From Moritella sp. F3 (GTDB lineage: Bacteria; Pseudomonadota; Gammaproteobacteria; Enterobacterales; Moritellaceae), in NCBI RefSeq assembly GCF_015082335.1, contig NZ_BLRL01000009.1:116353-180352 (forward strand): a DNA stretch of 64,000 nt, given 5' to 3'. Position 1 is the stretch's first letter; every line of letters starts with the position of its first letter. Shown here one piece after another: positions 55,686-64,000 of the stretch. The notes under the pieces are model-generated. The model saw only the letters and a list, made by a program, of their open reading frames with translations. It was not told where the DNA came from and searched no databases. A program made the position numbers and the translations under genes.

Positions 55686-56522
55686 TTATAACGAATTCTT
55701 GAGAAATGTCTGCAATTTATTAACAAAAAGCACAGGTTCCGAAATAAACGGCGCATGTGACGATGCCTTAAATATCAAACTCGATGATTGCGGTAAGTGA
55801 TTATCCATCCAAGCCACCGTTGCTTGTGGTACCAGAGCATCTAAACGGCCATAGCAACGATAAAAAGGCATTGCTAATGAAGATAAATCAGCACGTAAAT
55901 CCACTCTCTCCAACAACCTTAATCCATTACTTAGCGCCTGTTCATGTGGTTGTGGTCTAGCAGCTAATAAGGATTTTAATTGCTTAATGTCTTGTTTTGC
56001 CGTCTCGCTTCCCATGCCCTGAATAGCGAGAAATCGGTTAATTGTTTGCGGTAAGTTTTCTTGTAACTGTTGCTGGAATTGCGCTAATACTTTTTCAGCA
56101 ATGCCTGACCAAGCGGGTATATCAGCAATTTTCGCCGTTGCCATAAACTTCGGCGAGCTAGCGACCGTCACTAATGCAGCAACACGTTGCGGATATTGCA
56201 GCGCAAAATGTGTCGCACAAAGCCCACCTAACGACCAACCTAACCAAACAGCATGTGCAGGGACGACATCCACTAATGCATTAGTGATGGCAACTAACGT
56301 ACTGCTATCAGCGTAATTTTCATGGCTAAAACCAAAACCAGGTAGGTCAACCAAATGTAAACGATAATGCGTAGATAATAACGGCACAACCGATTGCCAG
56401 CACGCACTATTTAGTCCCCAACCATGCAGTAATACTAGATCTGGGCCTTCACCAACAATTTCGACATGCAACTTTGTACAAGGACTTACATTTTTACTTT
56501 CTTTGGCGATAACGTCTGGCAT
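55686..56522 (-). CDS. bioH: Pimeloyl-ACP methyl ester esterase
   Basis: Alpha/beta hydrolase (278 residues) that releases pimeloyl-ACP from its methyl ester to finish pimelate synthesis for biotin. The nucleophile is in Gly-Trp-Ser-Leu-Gly-Gly (Ser near 95), the Asp in Gly-Arg-Leu-Asp-Ala-Leu-Val-Pro (near 228) and the His in Ser-Ser-His-Ala-Pro-Phe (near 255). The His-Gly-Trp-Gly-Leu-Asn oxyanion segment fits BioH. Divergent pairing with comF is the usual gammaproteobacterial arrangement and supports the name. Confidence 0.9.
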   Translation of the reverse strand: MPDVIAKESKNVSPCTKLHVEIVGEGPDLVLLHGWGLNSACWQSVVPLLSTHYRLHLVDLPGFGFSHENYADSSTLVAITNALVDVVPAHAVWLGWSLGGLCATHFALQYPQRVAALVTVASSPKFMATAKIADIPAWSGIAEKVLAQFQQQLQENLPQTINRFLAIQGMGSETAKQDIKQLKSLLAARPQPHEQALSNGLRLLERVDLRADLSSLAMPFYRCYGRLDALVPQATVAWMDNHLPQSSSLIFKASSHAPFISEPVLFVNKLQTFLKNSL

Positions 56523-56607
56523 TTGATCCTACACTTGAGCAATAATTTATTGCCTCGAGGATATACCAATCAAACCTCTAGATACAACTAAGATACGCAA
56601 ATTCAGT

Positions 56608-57315
56608 GTGGCATTATTACAACCACGTTGTTATTTATGCGACATGCCTATCGACAACCCACAACCTTTCTTGTGCCTTTTATGTCAACAGGAACTGCCC
56701 TACTTACCACTCTCGTACTGCCTAAGTTGCGCATTACCAAAAGCTAAACACCAGCCACATCAGCATCAGCACTGCAATGAATGCCAGCAACAGCCTCCAC
56801 CATGGCAGCAATTAATTACCTGCATGAGTTATACTTTAGAATGCCAATATTTAATTAAACAATATAAATTTGCGCAGCAACCCCAACTTCACTTACTCTT
56901 TTCACACCTGCTAAGTCGTCGTATTGCCAACCAAGTCATACAAGATAACTATCCTTTACCTGATGCCCTTATTGCGATCCCGTTACATAAAAAGCGTCAG
57001 TCAAAACGCGGTTATAATCAGGCTCAGTTAGTCGTTAAGGATTTGACAACGCAACTGCATATTCCACTTATCGCCGAGGGCACATTTATCCGAACTAAAA
57101 ATACTAAAGCACAAGCGCAACAAACCGCGAACCAACGAAAAAATAATATGCGTGATGTATTTCAAGTAACCCAAACCATAAACGCCAAACATATCGCAAT
57201 TATTGATGATGTTGTCACCACAGGAGAAACAATACAAGCCGCTTGCCAGACGTTACTTGCAGCAGGGATAGAACGTATTGATATATGGTGTATCGCCAGA
57301 ACATTAGCGGATTAG
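56608..57315 (+). CDS. comF: ComF-family phosphoribosyltransferase-like protein
   Basis: The 235-residue protein has an N-terminal zinc-ribbon region with Cys pairs (Cys-Tyr-Leu-Cys, Cys-Leu-Leu-Cys, Cys-Leu-Ser-Cys and Cys-Asn-Glu-Cys within residues 8-65) and a C-terminal PRTase fold with the PRPP-binding motif Ile-Ile-Asp-Asp-Val-Val-Thr-Thr-Gly near 198-206. ComF is needed for DNA uptake in competent bacteria; E. coli GntX is a homologue. The start is GTG at 56608. It is divergent from bioH and followed by nfuA. Confidence 0.9.
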   Translation: MALLQPRCYLCDMPIDNPQPFLCLLCQQELPYLPLSYCLSCALPKAKHQPHQHQHCNECQQQPPPWQQLITCMSYTLECQYLIKQYKFAQQPQLHLLFSHLLSRRIANQVIQDNYPLPDALIAIPLHKKRQSKRGYNQAQLVVKDLTTQLHIPLIAEGTFIRTKNTKAQAQQTANQRKNNMRDVFQVTQTINAKHIAIIDDVVTTGETIQAACQTLLAAGIERIDIWCIARTLAD

Positions 57316-57386
57316 TGGTTTATCATTTGAAATAGCGTTACAATTAAAGACATAGTAAATTAGTCAGGTATGACAAAGAGGACATC

Positions 57387-57965
57387 ATGATAACAATTAC
57401 TGAAGCGGCACAAACTCACTTTGTAAAATTACTTAGCAACCAAAAAGATGGCACTAACATTCGTGTATTTGTCGTTAATCCAGGCACAGCAAATGCAGAG
57501 TGTGGCGTATCATATTGTCCACCTGAAGCAATTGAAAGCACTGATATTGTATTACCATTCAGCGGTTTTGATGCATTAATTGATGACATGAGCAAACCAT
57601 TCTTAACCGATGCTTATATCGATTTTGTGACTGATAAGATGGGTTCTCAATTAACACTGAAAGCACCAAACGCAAAAGTACGTGCGGTAGCAGATGATGC
57701 TCCACTGTCAGAACGCGTTGACTATGTGATCCAAACTGAAGTTAACCCACAGCTTGCTGGCCACGGTGGTAACGTAGTATTAACTGAAATTACTGACGAC
57801 GGTATCGCGATTCTACAGTTTGGTGGCGGTTGTAATGGCTGTAGCCAAGTAGACTTCACGTTGAAAGAAGGCATTGAAAAGCAGTTATTAGAATTGTTCC
57901 CTGAAGAATTAACAGCAGTTAAAGATGCAACAGAGCATCAAGCTGGTGAGCACTCTTACTACTAA
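57387..57965 (+). CDS. nfuA: Fe-S cluster carrier protein NfuA
   Basis: Scaffold/carrier protein (192 residues) that delivers [4Fe-4S] clusters, especially under oxidative stress or iron limitation. It has a degenerate A-type N-domain (about 1-95) and a Nfu C-domain (about 110-190) with Cys-Asn-Gly-Cys, the cluster ligands at Cys-149 and Cys-152, matching the E. coli positions. A GAGGAC ribosome site precedes the ATG. bioH/comF/nfuA adjacency is conserved. Confidence 0.96.
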   Translation: MITITEAAQTHFVKLLSNQKDGTNIRVFVVNPGTANAECGVSYCPPEAIESTDIVLPFSGFDALIDDMSKPFLTDAYIDFVTDKMGSQLTLKAPNAKVRAVADDAPLSERVDYVIQTEVNPQLAGHGGNVVLTEITDDGIAILQFGGGCNGCSQVDFTLKEGIEKQLLELFPEELTAVKDATEHQAGEHSYY

Positions 57966-58026
57966 TAATTATTAGTCTAGACTATTTATTAATAGTCATA
58001 GCATTCGATTTAACTAAATCGGAAAT

Positions 58027-58060
58027 AAAAAAAGTGACGGCTTTCGCTGTCACTTTTTTT
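58027..58060. terminator. Bidirectional terminator between nfuA and gpsA
   Basis: A 12-bp outer stem (58027-58038 with 58049-58060), extended by an inner GC/GC pairing around a TTTC loop, with A and T runs on the two flanks. It serves nfuA (+) and gpsA (-). Confidence 0.93.
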
Positions 58061-58088
58061 ATAGACAAAACTTATCTACAAAGAATAA

Positions 58089-59093
58089 TTATTCGCCTTT
58101 CTTATCTCGTGCTAACAAGTCCAATGCTGCTTCTTTAGCAGACTTATTCTCATATAACACTTGATAGATCTGTTCGGTAATTGGCATTTCCACACCAAGA
58201 CGCGCAGATAACAAATAAACTTCTTTGGTATTACGATAACCTTCAACAACCTGACCGATCTCAACTTGCGCTTCATCAACGCCTTTACCAGCACCGAGTG
58301 CAAGACCAAAGCGGCGATTACGGCTTTGATTATCAGTACATGTTAGTACTAAATCACCCAAGCAAGACATACCCATAAAGGTATTTTTATCGGCACCGAG
58401 CGCTTCACCTAAACGGCATAACTCAGTCAAACCACGAGTGATTAAAGCAGTACGCGCGTTAGCGCCAAACCCAAGTCCATCAGACAAACCAGCACCAATA
58501 GCAATCACGTTTTTTACCGCGCCGCCAAGTTGTACACCAATAAAGTCATTATTAGTATAAGTGCGTAAGCTACGGCCACAATGCAATAAGTGTGAGATAT
58601 CATCTGCAAACTGTGGGTCTGTTGATGACACACTGATCGCCGTTGGCAAACCAGCTGCGAGTTCTTTCGCAAACGTAGGGCCAGATAACACAGCTAAAGG
58701 ATAATGCGTACCGAGAATATCAGTAGCAACGTCCTGTAACAGACGCCCCGTTTCAGCTTCTAAGCCTTTCGTTGCCCAAGAGATACGCGAGTCTTCACGC
58801 AAAAATGGTTTAATCTGCGCTAATACATCACCAAATACATGGCTAGGTACAACAATCAGAATATCACGACTTGCTGCAATCGCTTGCTGTAAATCAGATT
58901 CTAATATCAACGCATCAGGAAAAGCGATACCAGGTAAGTAGGCTTCGTTACTACGCGCTTTAGCGAGCTGGGCAATGTGCTGAGGATTATGACCCCACAA
59001 CACGGTTTTATTACCGTTACGTGCTAAAGACATAGCTAACGAAGTACCGTAAGAACCTGCGCCCAATACTGTAATCAAGGCTGCATTAGTCAT
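58089..59093 (-). CDS. gpsA: Glycerol-3-phosphate dehydrogenase [NAD(P)+]
   Basis: Cytoplasmic enzyme that reduces dihydroxyacetone phosphate to sn-glycerol 3-phosphate for phospholipid synthesis. The 334-residue protein has the dinucleotide motif Gly-Ala-Gly-Ser-Tyr-Gly at 10-15, Ala-Thr-Lys-Gly-Leu-Glu near 107 and the catalytic Lys in Gly-Ala-Val-Lys-Asn-Val near 190. A GTG at 59096 is also in frame, but ATG 59093 fits the family better. It begins a few bases after the secB stop, as in the E. coli secB-gpsA order. Confidence 0.96.
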   Translation of the reverse strand: MTNAALITVLGAGSYGTSLAMSLARNGNKTVLWGHNPQHIAQLAKARSNEAYLPGIAFPDALILESDLQQAIAASRDILIVVPSHVFGDVLAQIKPFLREDSRISWATKGLEAETGRLLQDVATDILGTHYPLAVLSGPTFAKELAAGLPTAISVSSTDPQFADDISHLLHCGRSLRTYTNNDFIGVQLGGAVKNVIAIGAGLSDGLGFGANARTALITRGLTELCRLGEALGADKNTFMGMSCLGDLVLTCTDNQSRNRRFGLALGAGKGVDEAQVEIGQVVEGYRNTKEVYLLSARLGVEMPITEQIYQVLYENKSAKEAALDLLARDKKGE

Positions 59094-59096
59094 CAC

Positions 59097-59570
59097 TTAA
59101 GAATCCAGTTTTTGCTCTGCAGGAGCTTCAGCTGCTTGTTGTGCTTGTTGAACATAAGATGCAAATAAAGCATCGAAGTTAACAGGTGCAAGGTTAAGCT
59201 GCGGGAAAGAGCCACGGCTAACTAAGCTAGCAATTGTTTCACGTGCATATGGGAATAGGATGTTTGGACAGAAGGCACCTAGGCAATGTGCTAATTGACC
59301 TTCGCTTAATTCACCAACAGTAAAGATACCTGCTTGTTGTACTTCACATAAGAACGCTACTGTTTCGCCATCTTTAGCTGTTACAGTGAGTGATAAAACA
59401 ACTTCAAAAACACCTTCACCGAGCTTAGAGCTACGCGTATCAAGATCTAATTTAACTTCAGGTTTCCATTCTTGTTGGAAAATCGCTGGCGAATTCGGGC
59501 ATTCAAAAGATACGTCTTTAAGGTAAACACGTTGGATATTAAATTCTTGTTGGCTTGCTGATTCTGACAT
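59097..59570 (-). CDS. secB: Protein-export chaperone SecB
   Basis: Tetrameric chaperone (157 residues) that keeps preproteins unfolded and delivers them to SecA. The start [12 protein letters not shown] and the central [14 protein letters not shown] segment are characteristic. It is followed immediately by gpsA. In E. coli grxC lies between yibN and secB; here only 69 bases separate them, so grxC is absent from this position. Confidence 0.97.
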   Translation of the reverse strand: MSESASQQEFNIQRVYLKDVSFECPNSPAIFQQEWKPEVKLDLDTRSSKLGEGVFEVVLSLTVTAKDGETVAFLCEVQQAGIFTVGELSEGQLAHCLGAFCPNILFPYARETIASLVSRGSFPQLNLAPVNFDALFASYVQQAQQAAEAPAEQKLDS

Positions 59571-59639
59571 AAGTAAATTCCAATATTTTATAGTTTCAAA
59601 CTGAATAATTAATTGCTTAGTTATCTGGCTACTAGACTA

Positions 59640-60068
59640 TTATTTTTTAACAGTCGGTAAGTTAGCTTCTTGCCAAGCTGCCATGCCACCAGATAAGTTA
59701 TAAACAGTAGTAAAGTCCATTTTCGCTAGACGATTTGCAGCGCGACCTGAACTCATTCCGGTGTCGCACATAACGATGATTGGGGTATTTTTGTGTTTTT
59801 CAATCATCGCTAGCTTATTTGCTTCAATATCAGCACTAGGAACGTTAATTGCGTTTAAAATATGTGACTTACGATAATGTTCTGCTGCTCGTACATCAAC
59901 AATAATAGCGTTTTCTTTATTCATTAAAGTTGTCGCTTCGTGGTTGTTCACCGACTTAACTTTAGACATAGCACTCGTGCCAAATGAATAAATAAGGAAA
60001 CCAGCAATAGCTACCCAAGCGAGAGATAAGGCTGGATTATTTGAAGCAAATTCAATATATTCTTGCAT
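59640..60068 (-). CDS. yibN: Membrane-anchored rhodanese-like protein YibN
   Basis: The 142-residue protein has one N-terminal membrane helix (about 14-32) and a rhodanese domain (about 45-138) with the active-site loop Val-Met-Cys-Asp-Thr-Gly-Met-Ser-Ser-Gly, Cys near 101. Sulfurtransferase activity is possible but the physiological partner is unknown. It precedes secB, as in E. coli. Confidence 0.9.
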   Translation of the reverse strand: MQEYIEFASNNPALSLAWVAIAGFLIYSFGTSAMSKVKSVNNHEATTLMNKENAIIVDVRAAEHYRKSHILNAINVPSADIEANKLAMIEKHKNTPIIVMCDTGMSSGRAANRLAKMDFTTVYNLSGGMAAWQEANLPTVKK

Positions 60069-60380
60069 GTGATTATGACTCTAAGATTTAATAATAATGG
60101 ATTATTCTCAACGGAGTATACATGTGACAAGGAATAAAAGCAGCTCAATAATAAATTCCTCACAGCCGTTATGAATAGCTAAACCATAAAATGAATAACG
60201 TTTTTTCTATAATGACGCTAACACCTCAGCACATGAAACAGCTATTTATGTAGTAATATTACCGATATTTACAATTAAATATCTTCAATATTCTACCTGG
60301 ATCATAAATATGAGCCGATCAGGCCACTGAAAGTGTAGTAATATTCCTATATTTAAATTAAATAACCGAGAGGTAAACTC
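60069..60380. promoter_or_regulatory. Divergent intergenic region yibN / gpmI (312 bases) with a direct repeat
   Basis: No gene is supported. It must hold promoters for yibN (-) and gpmI (+). Two imperfect direct copies lie 85 bases apart, at 60250-60280 and 60335-60363; both contain GTAGTAATATT followed by ATATTTA and AATTAAATA. They may be duplicated promoter or operator sites. A ribosome site, GAGAGGT, precedes the gpmI ATG. Confidence 0.5.
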
Positions 60381-61913
60381 ATGTCTAAGGCTAAGAAAAC
60401 AATTGCACTCATCATTATGGATGGCTGGGGCCACCGTCTTGATCAACAAAATAATGCTATCGCAAGTGCAAAAACACCGATTTTAGATAAGCTATGGCAA
60501 GATTGCCCAAGCATGTTGATCTCGAGCTCAGGCTTAGATGTGGGGCTACCTGATGGCCAGATGGGTAACTCAGAGGTTGGTCACGTAAATATCGGCGCTG
60601 GTCGTATCGTTTATCAAGACTTAACTAAAATCGACAAATCAATTGCTGACGGTGAGTTTAACCACAACCCAGTATTGGTTAAAGCCGTTGCAGGCGCTGT
60701 AGCAAATGATAAAGCAGTACATATTCTTGGTTTAGCATCGCCAGGTGGCGTACACAGCCACGATGACCAAATGGTCGCTATGATCGATATGGCAGCGAAA
60801 CAAGGTGCAACAAAGATTTATCTACATGCATTCTTAGATGGTCGTGATACACCACCACGTAGCGCACAAGGTACATTAGAAAAATTTGATGCCAAATTTG
60901 CCGAAGTTGGCGTGGGTAAAACAGCAACATTAATCGGTCGCTACTTTGCAATGGACCGTGATAATCGTTGGGATCGTGTTGAAGAAGCATATAACTTATT
61001 TACTCAAGCACAAGCGTCACATAAAGCAGACAGCGCGATTGCAGGTCTAGAAGCTGCATATGCTCGAGATGAAAATGATGAGTTTGTGAAAGCGACAGTG
61101 ATTGGTGAGTCAGCACCGATTGTTGATGGTGACGCCGTTATCTTCATGAACTTCCGTGCCGATCGCGCACGTGAAATTACCCGTGCATTCGTTGATACTG
61201 ATTTCACCGGATTTGAGCGAGCTACAACACCTGCATTATCTGACTTTGTTATGCTAACTGAATATGCAGCAAGCATTGATGCAAGCGTAGCCTTTCCATC
61301 AGATAAACTAGTTAACACGCTAGGTTCAGTACTTGAACAAAACAATAAAACGCAGTTACGTATTTCAGAAACTGAAAAATATGCGCATGTTACCTTCTTC
61401 TTTAATGGCGGTTTAGAAGATGCATTTGCTGGTGAAGATAGAGAATTAATCCCATCACCACAAGTTGCAACGTACGACCTACAGCCAGAAATGAATTCAG
61501 AAATGCTCACAGATAAGTTAGTTGCAGCAATCGAAAGTGGTAAATACGACGCTATCATTTGTAACTATCCTAATGGCGATATGGTTGGCCACACAGGTGT
61601 GTTTGATGCAGCGGTACAAGCATGTGAAGCCGTTGATAAATCAATCGGTCGTGTAGTTAAAGCACTAGAAAAAGTCGGCGGCGAATGCTTGATCACTGCC
61701 GATCATGGTAACGCGGAAATGATGGTGAACCCTGAAACAGGTGGTATTCACACTGCACATACTAATTTGCCAGTACCACTAATCTATTTTGGTCGTGATG
61801 CAGTACCAGCTGACACAGGTCGCCTATGTGATTTAGCACCAACACTGCTGACTTTACTTGGTCAAGAAATTCCGACTGAAATGACTGGTAACAACCTAAT
61901 GAATCTGAAATAA
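60381..61913 (+). CDS. gpmI: 2,3-bisphosphoglycerate-independent phosphoglycerate mutase
   Basis: Mn2+-dependent glycolytic mutase (510 residues) interconverting 3- and 2-phosphoglycerate. Metal-binding Asp-Gly-Trp-Gly is at 14-17, the catalytic Ser-64 lies in Gly-Asn-Ser-Glu-Val-Gly-His, and the C-terminal metal site reads Ala-Asp-His-Gly-Asn-Ala-Glu. The phosphotransferase insertion (about 80-310) includes the Asp-Gly-Arg-Asp-Thr segment. Length matches the alkaline-phosphatase-type family. It is followed by envC after 29 bases, as in E. coli gpmM-envC. Confidence 0.97.
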   Translation: MSKAKKTIALIIMDGWGHRLDQQNNAIASAKTPILDKLWQDCPSMLISSSGLDVGLPDGQMGNSEVGHVNIGAGRIVYQDLTKIDKSIADGEFNHNPVLVKAVAGAVANDKAVHILGLASPGGVHSHDDQMVAMIDMAAKQGATKIYLHAFLDGRDTPPRSAQGTLEKFDAKFAEVGVGKTATLIGRYFAMDRDNRWDRVEEAYNLFTQAQASHKADSAIAGLEAAYARDENDEFVKATVIGESAPIVDGDAVIFMNFRADRAREITRAFVDTDFTGFERATTPALSDFVMLTEYAASIDASVAFPSDKLVNTLGSVLEQNNKTQLRISETEKYAHVTFFFNGGLEDAFAGEDRELIPSPQVATYDLQPEMNSEMLTDKLVAAIESGKYDAIICNYPNGDMVGHTGVFDAAVQACEAVDKSIGRVVKALEKVGGECLITADHGNAEMMVNPETGGIHTAHTNLPVPLIYFGRDAVPADTGRLCDLAPTLLTLLGQEIPTEMTGNNLMNLK

Positions 61914-61942
61914 TCGTTTCCCTACGGGGAAAGGATAACGTC

Positions 61943-63100
61943 ATGACATTTATTAAAAACAGCATGGCCTATAGCGTTATAGGCCTGCTGATATTGCTTT
62001 CATTAAACACTTATGCAGCCAATAATCAATCCGAACTGAATCAACTTCGCAACCAGATCAAAGTCCAAGACGCATCCATCAAAAAGCAGCATCGCTATTT
62101 AAACGATCTATCAAAACAAACTCAAAGTACCGATCGTGCTATTAGTAAAGTGGCCGCACAACTCAGTAATACCGAATCTCTCATTACCAATATCGAGCAG
62201 GACCTTAACGCGCTCGTCATAAAACAAAAAGCATTATTAAAAAGTAAAAAGAAACAACAAAACATCCTTTCCGCACAAATCGAAACAGCCTATCTAAGCG
62301 GTAATAATGATTATCTAAAACTACTTCTTAATCAACAGAACACCAATGAGATAGAGCGTTCTCTCGTTTATTATCAGCACCTTCATACAGCACGCGCAGC
62401 CTCCATTGCCGAATTTAATGACACCTTAGCTGAAATTGAAAAAAATGAAATTGAACAGGAAAAAATAAAACAGCAATTACTTGTCATCAAAGCCTCACAG
62501 CAACAAAAAGCCAAGCAATTAGCACAGCAAAAATCGCAACAAAAGAAAAGTAATAGAAATATTGCTTACAGCATCAACAAACAGAAAAAAACACGAACAG
62601 AATTAGGTATTGCAGCTCAGAAGTTAAAACAACAAATTGCATTATTACGAAAACAACAAGAAATAGCGTTATTAAAAAAACAGCAAAGCGCGCAAATCTC
62701 ATTATCAGGCTTAAAACAATATAAAGGTAAATTAGACTGGCCGATAAAAGGTAAAGTTCTGCATAACTTTAATAGCAAACGCTTTAATAATGTCAGTTGG
62801 CGTGGCTTGGTAATCAGTGCAAGTGAAGGCAGTAAAGTCAAAGCAGTTAGCGCTGGCAAGGTCGTCTTTGCAGATTGGCTACGTGGGTTTGGTATGGTAA
62901 CGATTATCGACCACGGCAAAGGCTATATGAGCTTGTATGGCCACAACCAAACTTTACTTAAAGTTACGGGTGAAAAAGTACGCAAAGGTGATGTGATTTC
63001 ATTAGCCGGTCGCAGTGGTGGTCAACTAGAATCTGGGGTTTACTTCGAGATACGCCACAAAGGTAAAGCCGTTAACCCACGCTCATGGCTGAAGCGTTAA
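61943..63100 (+). CDS. envC: Murein hydrolase activator EnvC
   Basis: Periplasmic divisome protein (385 residues) that activates the amidases AmiA and AmiB for daughter-cell separation. It has a signal peptide (about 1-27, cut after Tyr-Ala-Ala), a long Gln/Lys-rich coiled coil (about 30-245) and a C-terminal LytM domain (about 270-380). The LytM zinc ligands are degenerate: Trp-Arg-Gly-Leu-Val replaces the usual His-x-Gly-x-Asp block, as expected for an activator rather than a hydrolase. AAGGA lies eight bases before the ATG. The yibQ gene that follows envC in E. coli is missing. Confidence 0.94.
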   Translation: MTFIKNSMAYSVIGLLILLSLNTYAANNQSELNQLRNQIKVQDASIKKQHRYLNDLSKQTQSTDRAISKVAAQLSNTESLITNIEQDLNALVIKQKALLKSKKKQQNILSAQIETAYLSGNNDYLKLLLNQQNTNEIERSLVYYQHLHTARAASIAEFNDTLAEIEKNEIEQEKIKQQLLVIKASQQQKAKQLAQQKSQQKKSNRNIAYSINKQKKTRTELGIAAQKLKQQIALLRKQQEIALLKKQQSAQISLSGLKQYKGKLDWPIKGKVLHNFNSKRFNNVSWRGLVISASEGSKVKAVSAGKVVFADWLRGFGMVTIIDHGKGYMSLYGHNQTLLKVTGEKVRKGDVISLAGRSGGQLESGVYFEIRHKGKAVNPRSWLKR

Positions 63101-63104
63101 TAAA

Positions 63105-63359
63105 CTAGATTGCAGTTTGTATTTCTAGATCCGTAATTAAGAACAAAGCTTGCTCACGGTTTTCACCACAGACATCATAAGTGGCCTTGAATGTATCGCA
63201 TAATGGCGGACGTTCAGGGTCAGTAAATATCAAACACAGATTATCTGCCGATAAATTAACGCAACGCACGCCAGCAGGCTTACCATCAGGCATTCCAGGT
63301 ATATAACTTGTAATACTTGGCGCTTCACAGCACGCGCCACAATTCATTCTGCATTGCAT
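63105..63359 (-). CDS. YkgJ-family small cysteine cluster protein
   Basis: An 84-residue protein with Cys-x-x-x-Cys-x-x-Cys-Cys at 3-11 and further Cys residues near 33, 42, 54 and 64, the pattern of the UPF0153/YkgJ family thought to bind zinc or an iron-sulfur cluster. No physiological role is established. It converges with envC, separated by four bases. Confidence 0.8.
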   Translation of the reverse strand: MQCRMNCGACCEAPSITSYIPGMPDGKPAGVRCVNLSADNLCLIFTDPERPPLCDTFKATYDVCGENREQALFLITDLEIQTAI

Positions 63360-63425
63360 AAAACAAACCTTAAAAATATAATGATAATAGCGTAATATTA
63401 GCCTGTATCTAAAAAAGGGAACAGC

Positions 63426-63842
63426 ATGAGATTATCAGCATTTACAGTAACAGTATCCACACCACAGTTACTTATTGATATAACAAAATTGTATCGACCA
63501 TTTCAGCATGGTGAAGCAGAAATTAAAAACAGCTTCGAGACATTACTGCAGGACGATAGCCAGACGCTATTTGTTACTAAATTTAATGACCGCCATATCG
63601 GAGGCTTAATCATGCAGCATGATGCTACAACATTATTTTTAAGCTGTATAGCGGTCAGAGATATAACTCAGCAACGTGGCGTAGGTAAATACCTTATTCA
63701 GCAAGCCATCGAGCAAGCTAAAACTCAGCAATTACAGACAGTGACTGTAATTAAATCGGCACAAATAACAGCTGAACTATCAGCGTTCTTAATACATCAA
63801 GGCTTCACTGAACAAGACTCAGCACTTCACTTTAGCTGCTAA
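63426..63842 (+). CDS. panM: GNAT-fold acetyltransferase, PanM/PanZ-like
   Basis: A 138-residue GNAT protein with the acetyl-CoA loop Gln-Gln-Arg-Gly-Val-Gly-Lys-Tyr-Leu near 82-90, preceded by Val-Arg-Asp-Ile-Thr. This block closely resembles E. coli PanM/PanZ, which binds acetyl-CoA and triggers cleavage and feedback regulation of aspartate decarboxylase PanD in pantothenate synthesis. PanD is not in the window, so the symbol is tentative. GGGAAC precedes the ATG. A strong terminator follows. Confidence 0.7.
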   Translation: MRLSAFTVTVSTPQLLIDITKLYRPFQHGEAEIKNSFETLLQDDSQTLFVTKFNDRHIGGLIMQHDATTLFLSCIAVRDITQQRGVGKYLIQQAIEQAKTQQLQTVTVIKSAQITAELSAFLIHQGFTEQDSALHFSC

Positions 63843-63856
63843 GAATTTCAGGTATA

Positions 63857-63889
63857 AAAAAAGCCGATATCAATGATATCGGCTTTTTT
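63857..63889. terminator. Bidirectional terminator between panM-like gene and rRNA operon
   Basis: A perfect 15-bp stem (63857-63871 and 63875-63889) with a 3-base loop, A run on the left and T run on the right. It ends the panM-like transcript (+) and the incoming rRNA operon (-). Confidence 0.93.
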
Positions 63890-63891
63890 CG

Positions 63892-63910
63892 TTCAAGACA
63901 GCGTCTTGAA
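63892..63910. repeat. Short hairpin downstream of 5S rRNA
   Basis: Perfect 8-bp arms (63892-63899 and 63903-63910) enclose a 3-base loop. It lies just after the 5S 3' end on the minus strand and before the terminator, where rRNA trailer processing or double terminators are common. Confidence 0.65.
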
Positions 63911-63919
63911 TCTTGTTTA

Positions 63920-64000
63920 GCGTTTGGCGATGCCCTACTCTCACATGGGGAAACCCCACACTACCATCGGCGTTATTACGTTTCACTACTGAGTTCGGAA
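63920..64000 (-). rRNA. rrf: 5S ribosomal RNA, 3' part (truncated by window edge)
   Basis: The reverse complement contains the conserved 5S blocks: CCGAACTCAGTAGTGAAACG, then GCCGATGGTAGTGTGGGG and CCCCATGTGAGAGTAGG. About 80 of 120 bases are inside the window, and the 5' end lies beyond base 64000. Transcription runs leftward, so an rRNA operon continues to the right. The 3' end is placed near 63920 by homology and is approximate. Confidence 0.95.

Overview
The window is 64 kb of ordinary chromosome from a gammaproteobacterium close to Moritella, Psychromonas, Shewanella or Vibrio. The evidence is the Shewanella/Vibrio-style gene order (lptCAB-rpoN; mreBCD-maf-rng-yhdP-nit-tldD; a complete MSHA pilus locus running from csrD to mshQ beside mreB; bioH/comF/nfuA), moderate AT-rich composition, and a 5S rRNA at the right edge. 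I favour a Moritella-like genus, but this rests on gene content, not on a database comparison.

Layout. 1-5.4 kb (+): the end of a yrbG-like exchanger, then kdsD-kdsC-lptC-lptA-lptB (Kdo supply and LPS transport), rpoN and hpf. 5.6-8 kb (+): rapZ and mgtE; ptsN and npr, usual members of this cluster, are absent. 8-12.6 kb: pmbA (tldE), darP, a tldD broken by one in-frame amber codon, and a nitrilase-family gene. 12.6-21.1 kb (-): yhdP, rng, maf, mreD, mreC, mreB. 21.2-39.4 kb (-): the MSHA type IV pilus locus in the order csrD(mshH)-I-I2-J-K-L-M-N-E-G-A-C-D-O-P-Q, without mshF or mshB. 39.4-41.8 kb (-): ssb and a YajR-like MFS gene. 42.3-47.1 kb (+): a LuxR/VpsT-type regulator at the chromosomal position where Vibrio cholerae carries qstR, followed by a compact polysaccharide export module (Wzc-like tyrosine kinase, outer-membrane beta-barrel, small Wza-like OPX protein) with no glycosyltransferases. 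47.2-51.8 kb (+): uvrA and a PglL/Wzy_C-type O-oligosaccharyltransferase. 51.9-56.5 kb (-): a class V aminotransferase, a MarC-family protein, DUF4202, an unrecognised acidic protein preceded by an overlapping 38-codon ORF, and bioH. 56.6-58 kb (+): comF and nfuA. 58-60 kb (-): gpsA, secB, yibN. 60.4-63.8 kb: gpmI, envC, a small YkgJ-like cysteine protein and a PanM-like acetyltransferase, then a shared terminator and the 3' part of a 5S rRNA gene entering from the right.

How the genes work together. Envelope construction dominates: Kdo and LPS export, MreBCD cell shape, YhdP lipid transport, EnvC-directed septum splitting, SecB export, polysaccharide export and the MSHA pilus. A surface-attachment theme runs from 21 to 52 kb: MshE carries a textbook tandem MshEN cyclic-di-GMP-binding motif, CsrD is a degenerate GGDEF/EAL protein, and the VpsT-family regulator sits beside the export module. 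I see no CRISPR array, prophage, integrase, transposase or tRNA.

The observations most worth following are the tldD nonsense codon opposite an intact pmbA, the qstR-position regulator joined to an export-only polysaccharide module, the absence of ptsN/npr and of mshB/mshF, a 31-bp palindrome between csrD and ssb, and the small ORF overlapping the start of the unknown acidic protein.
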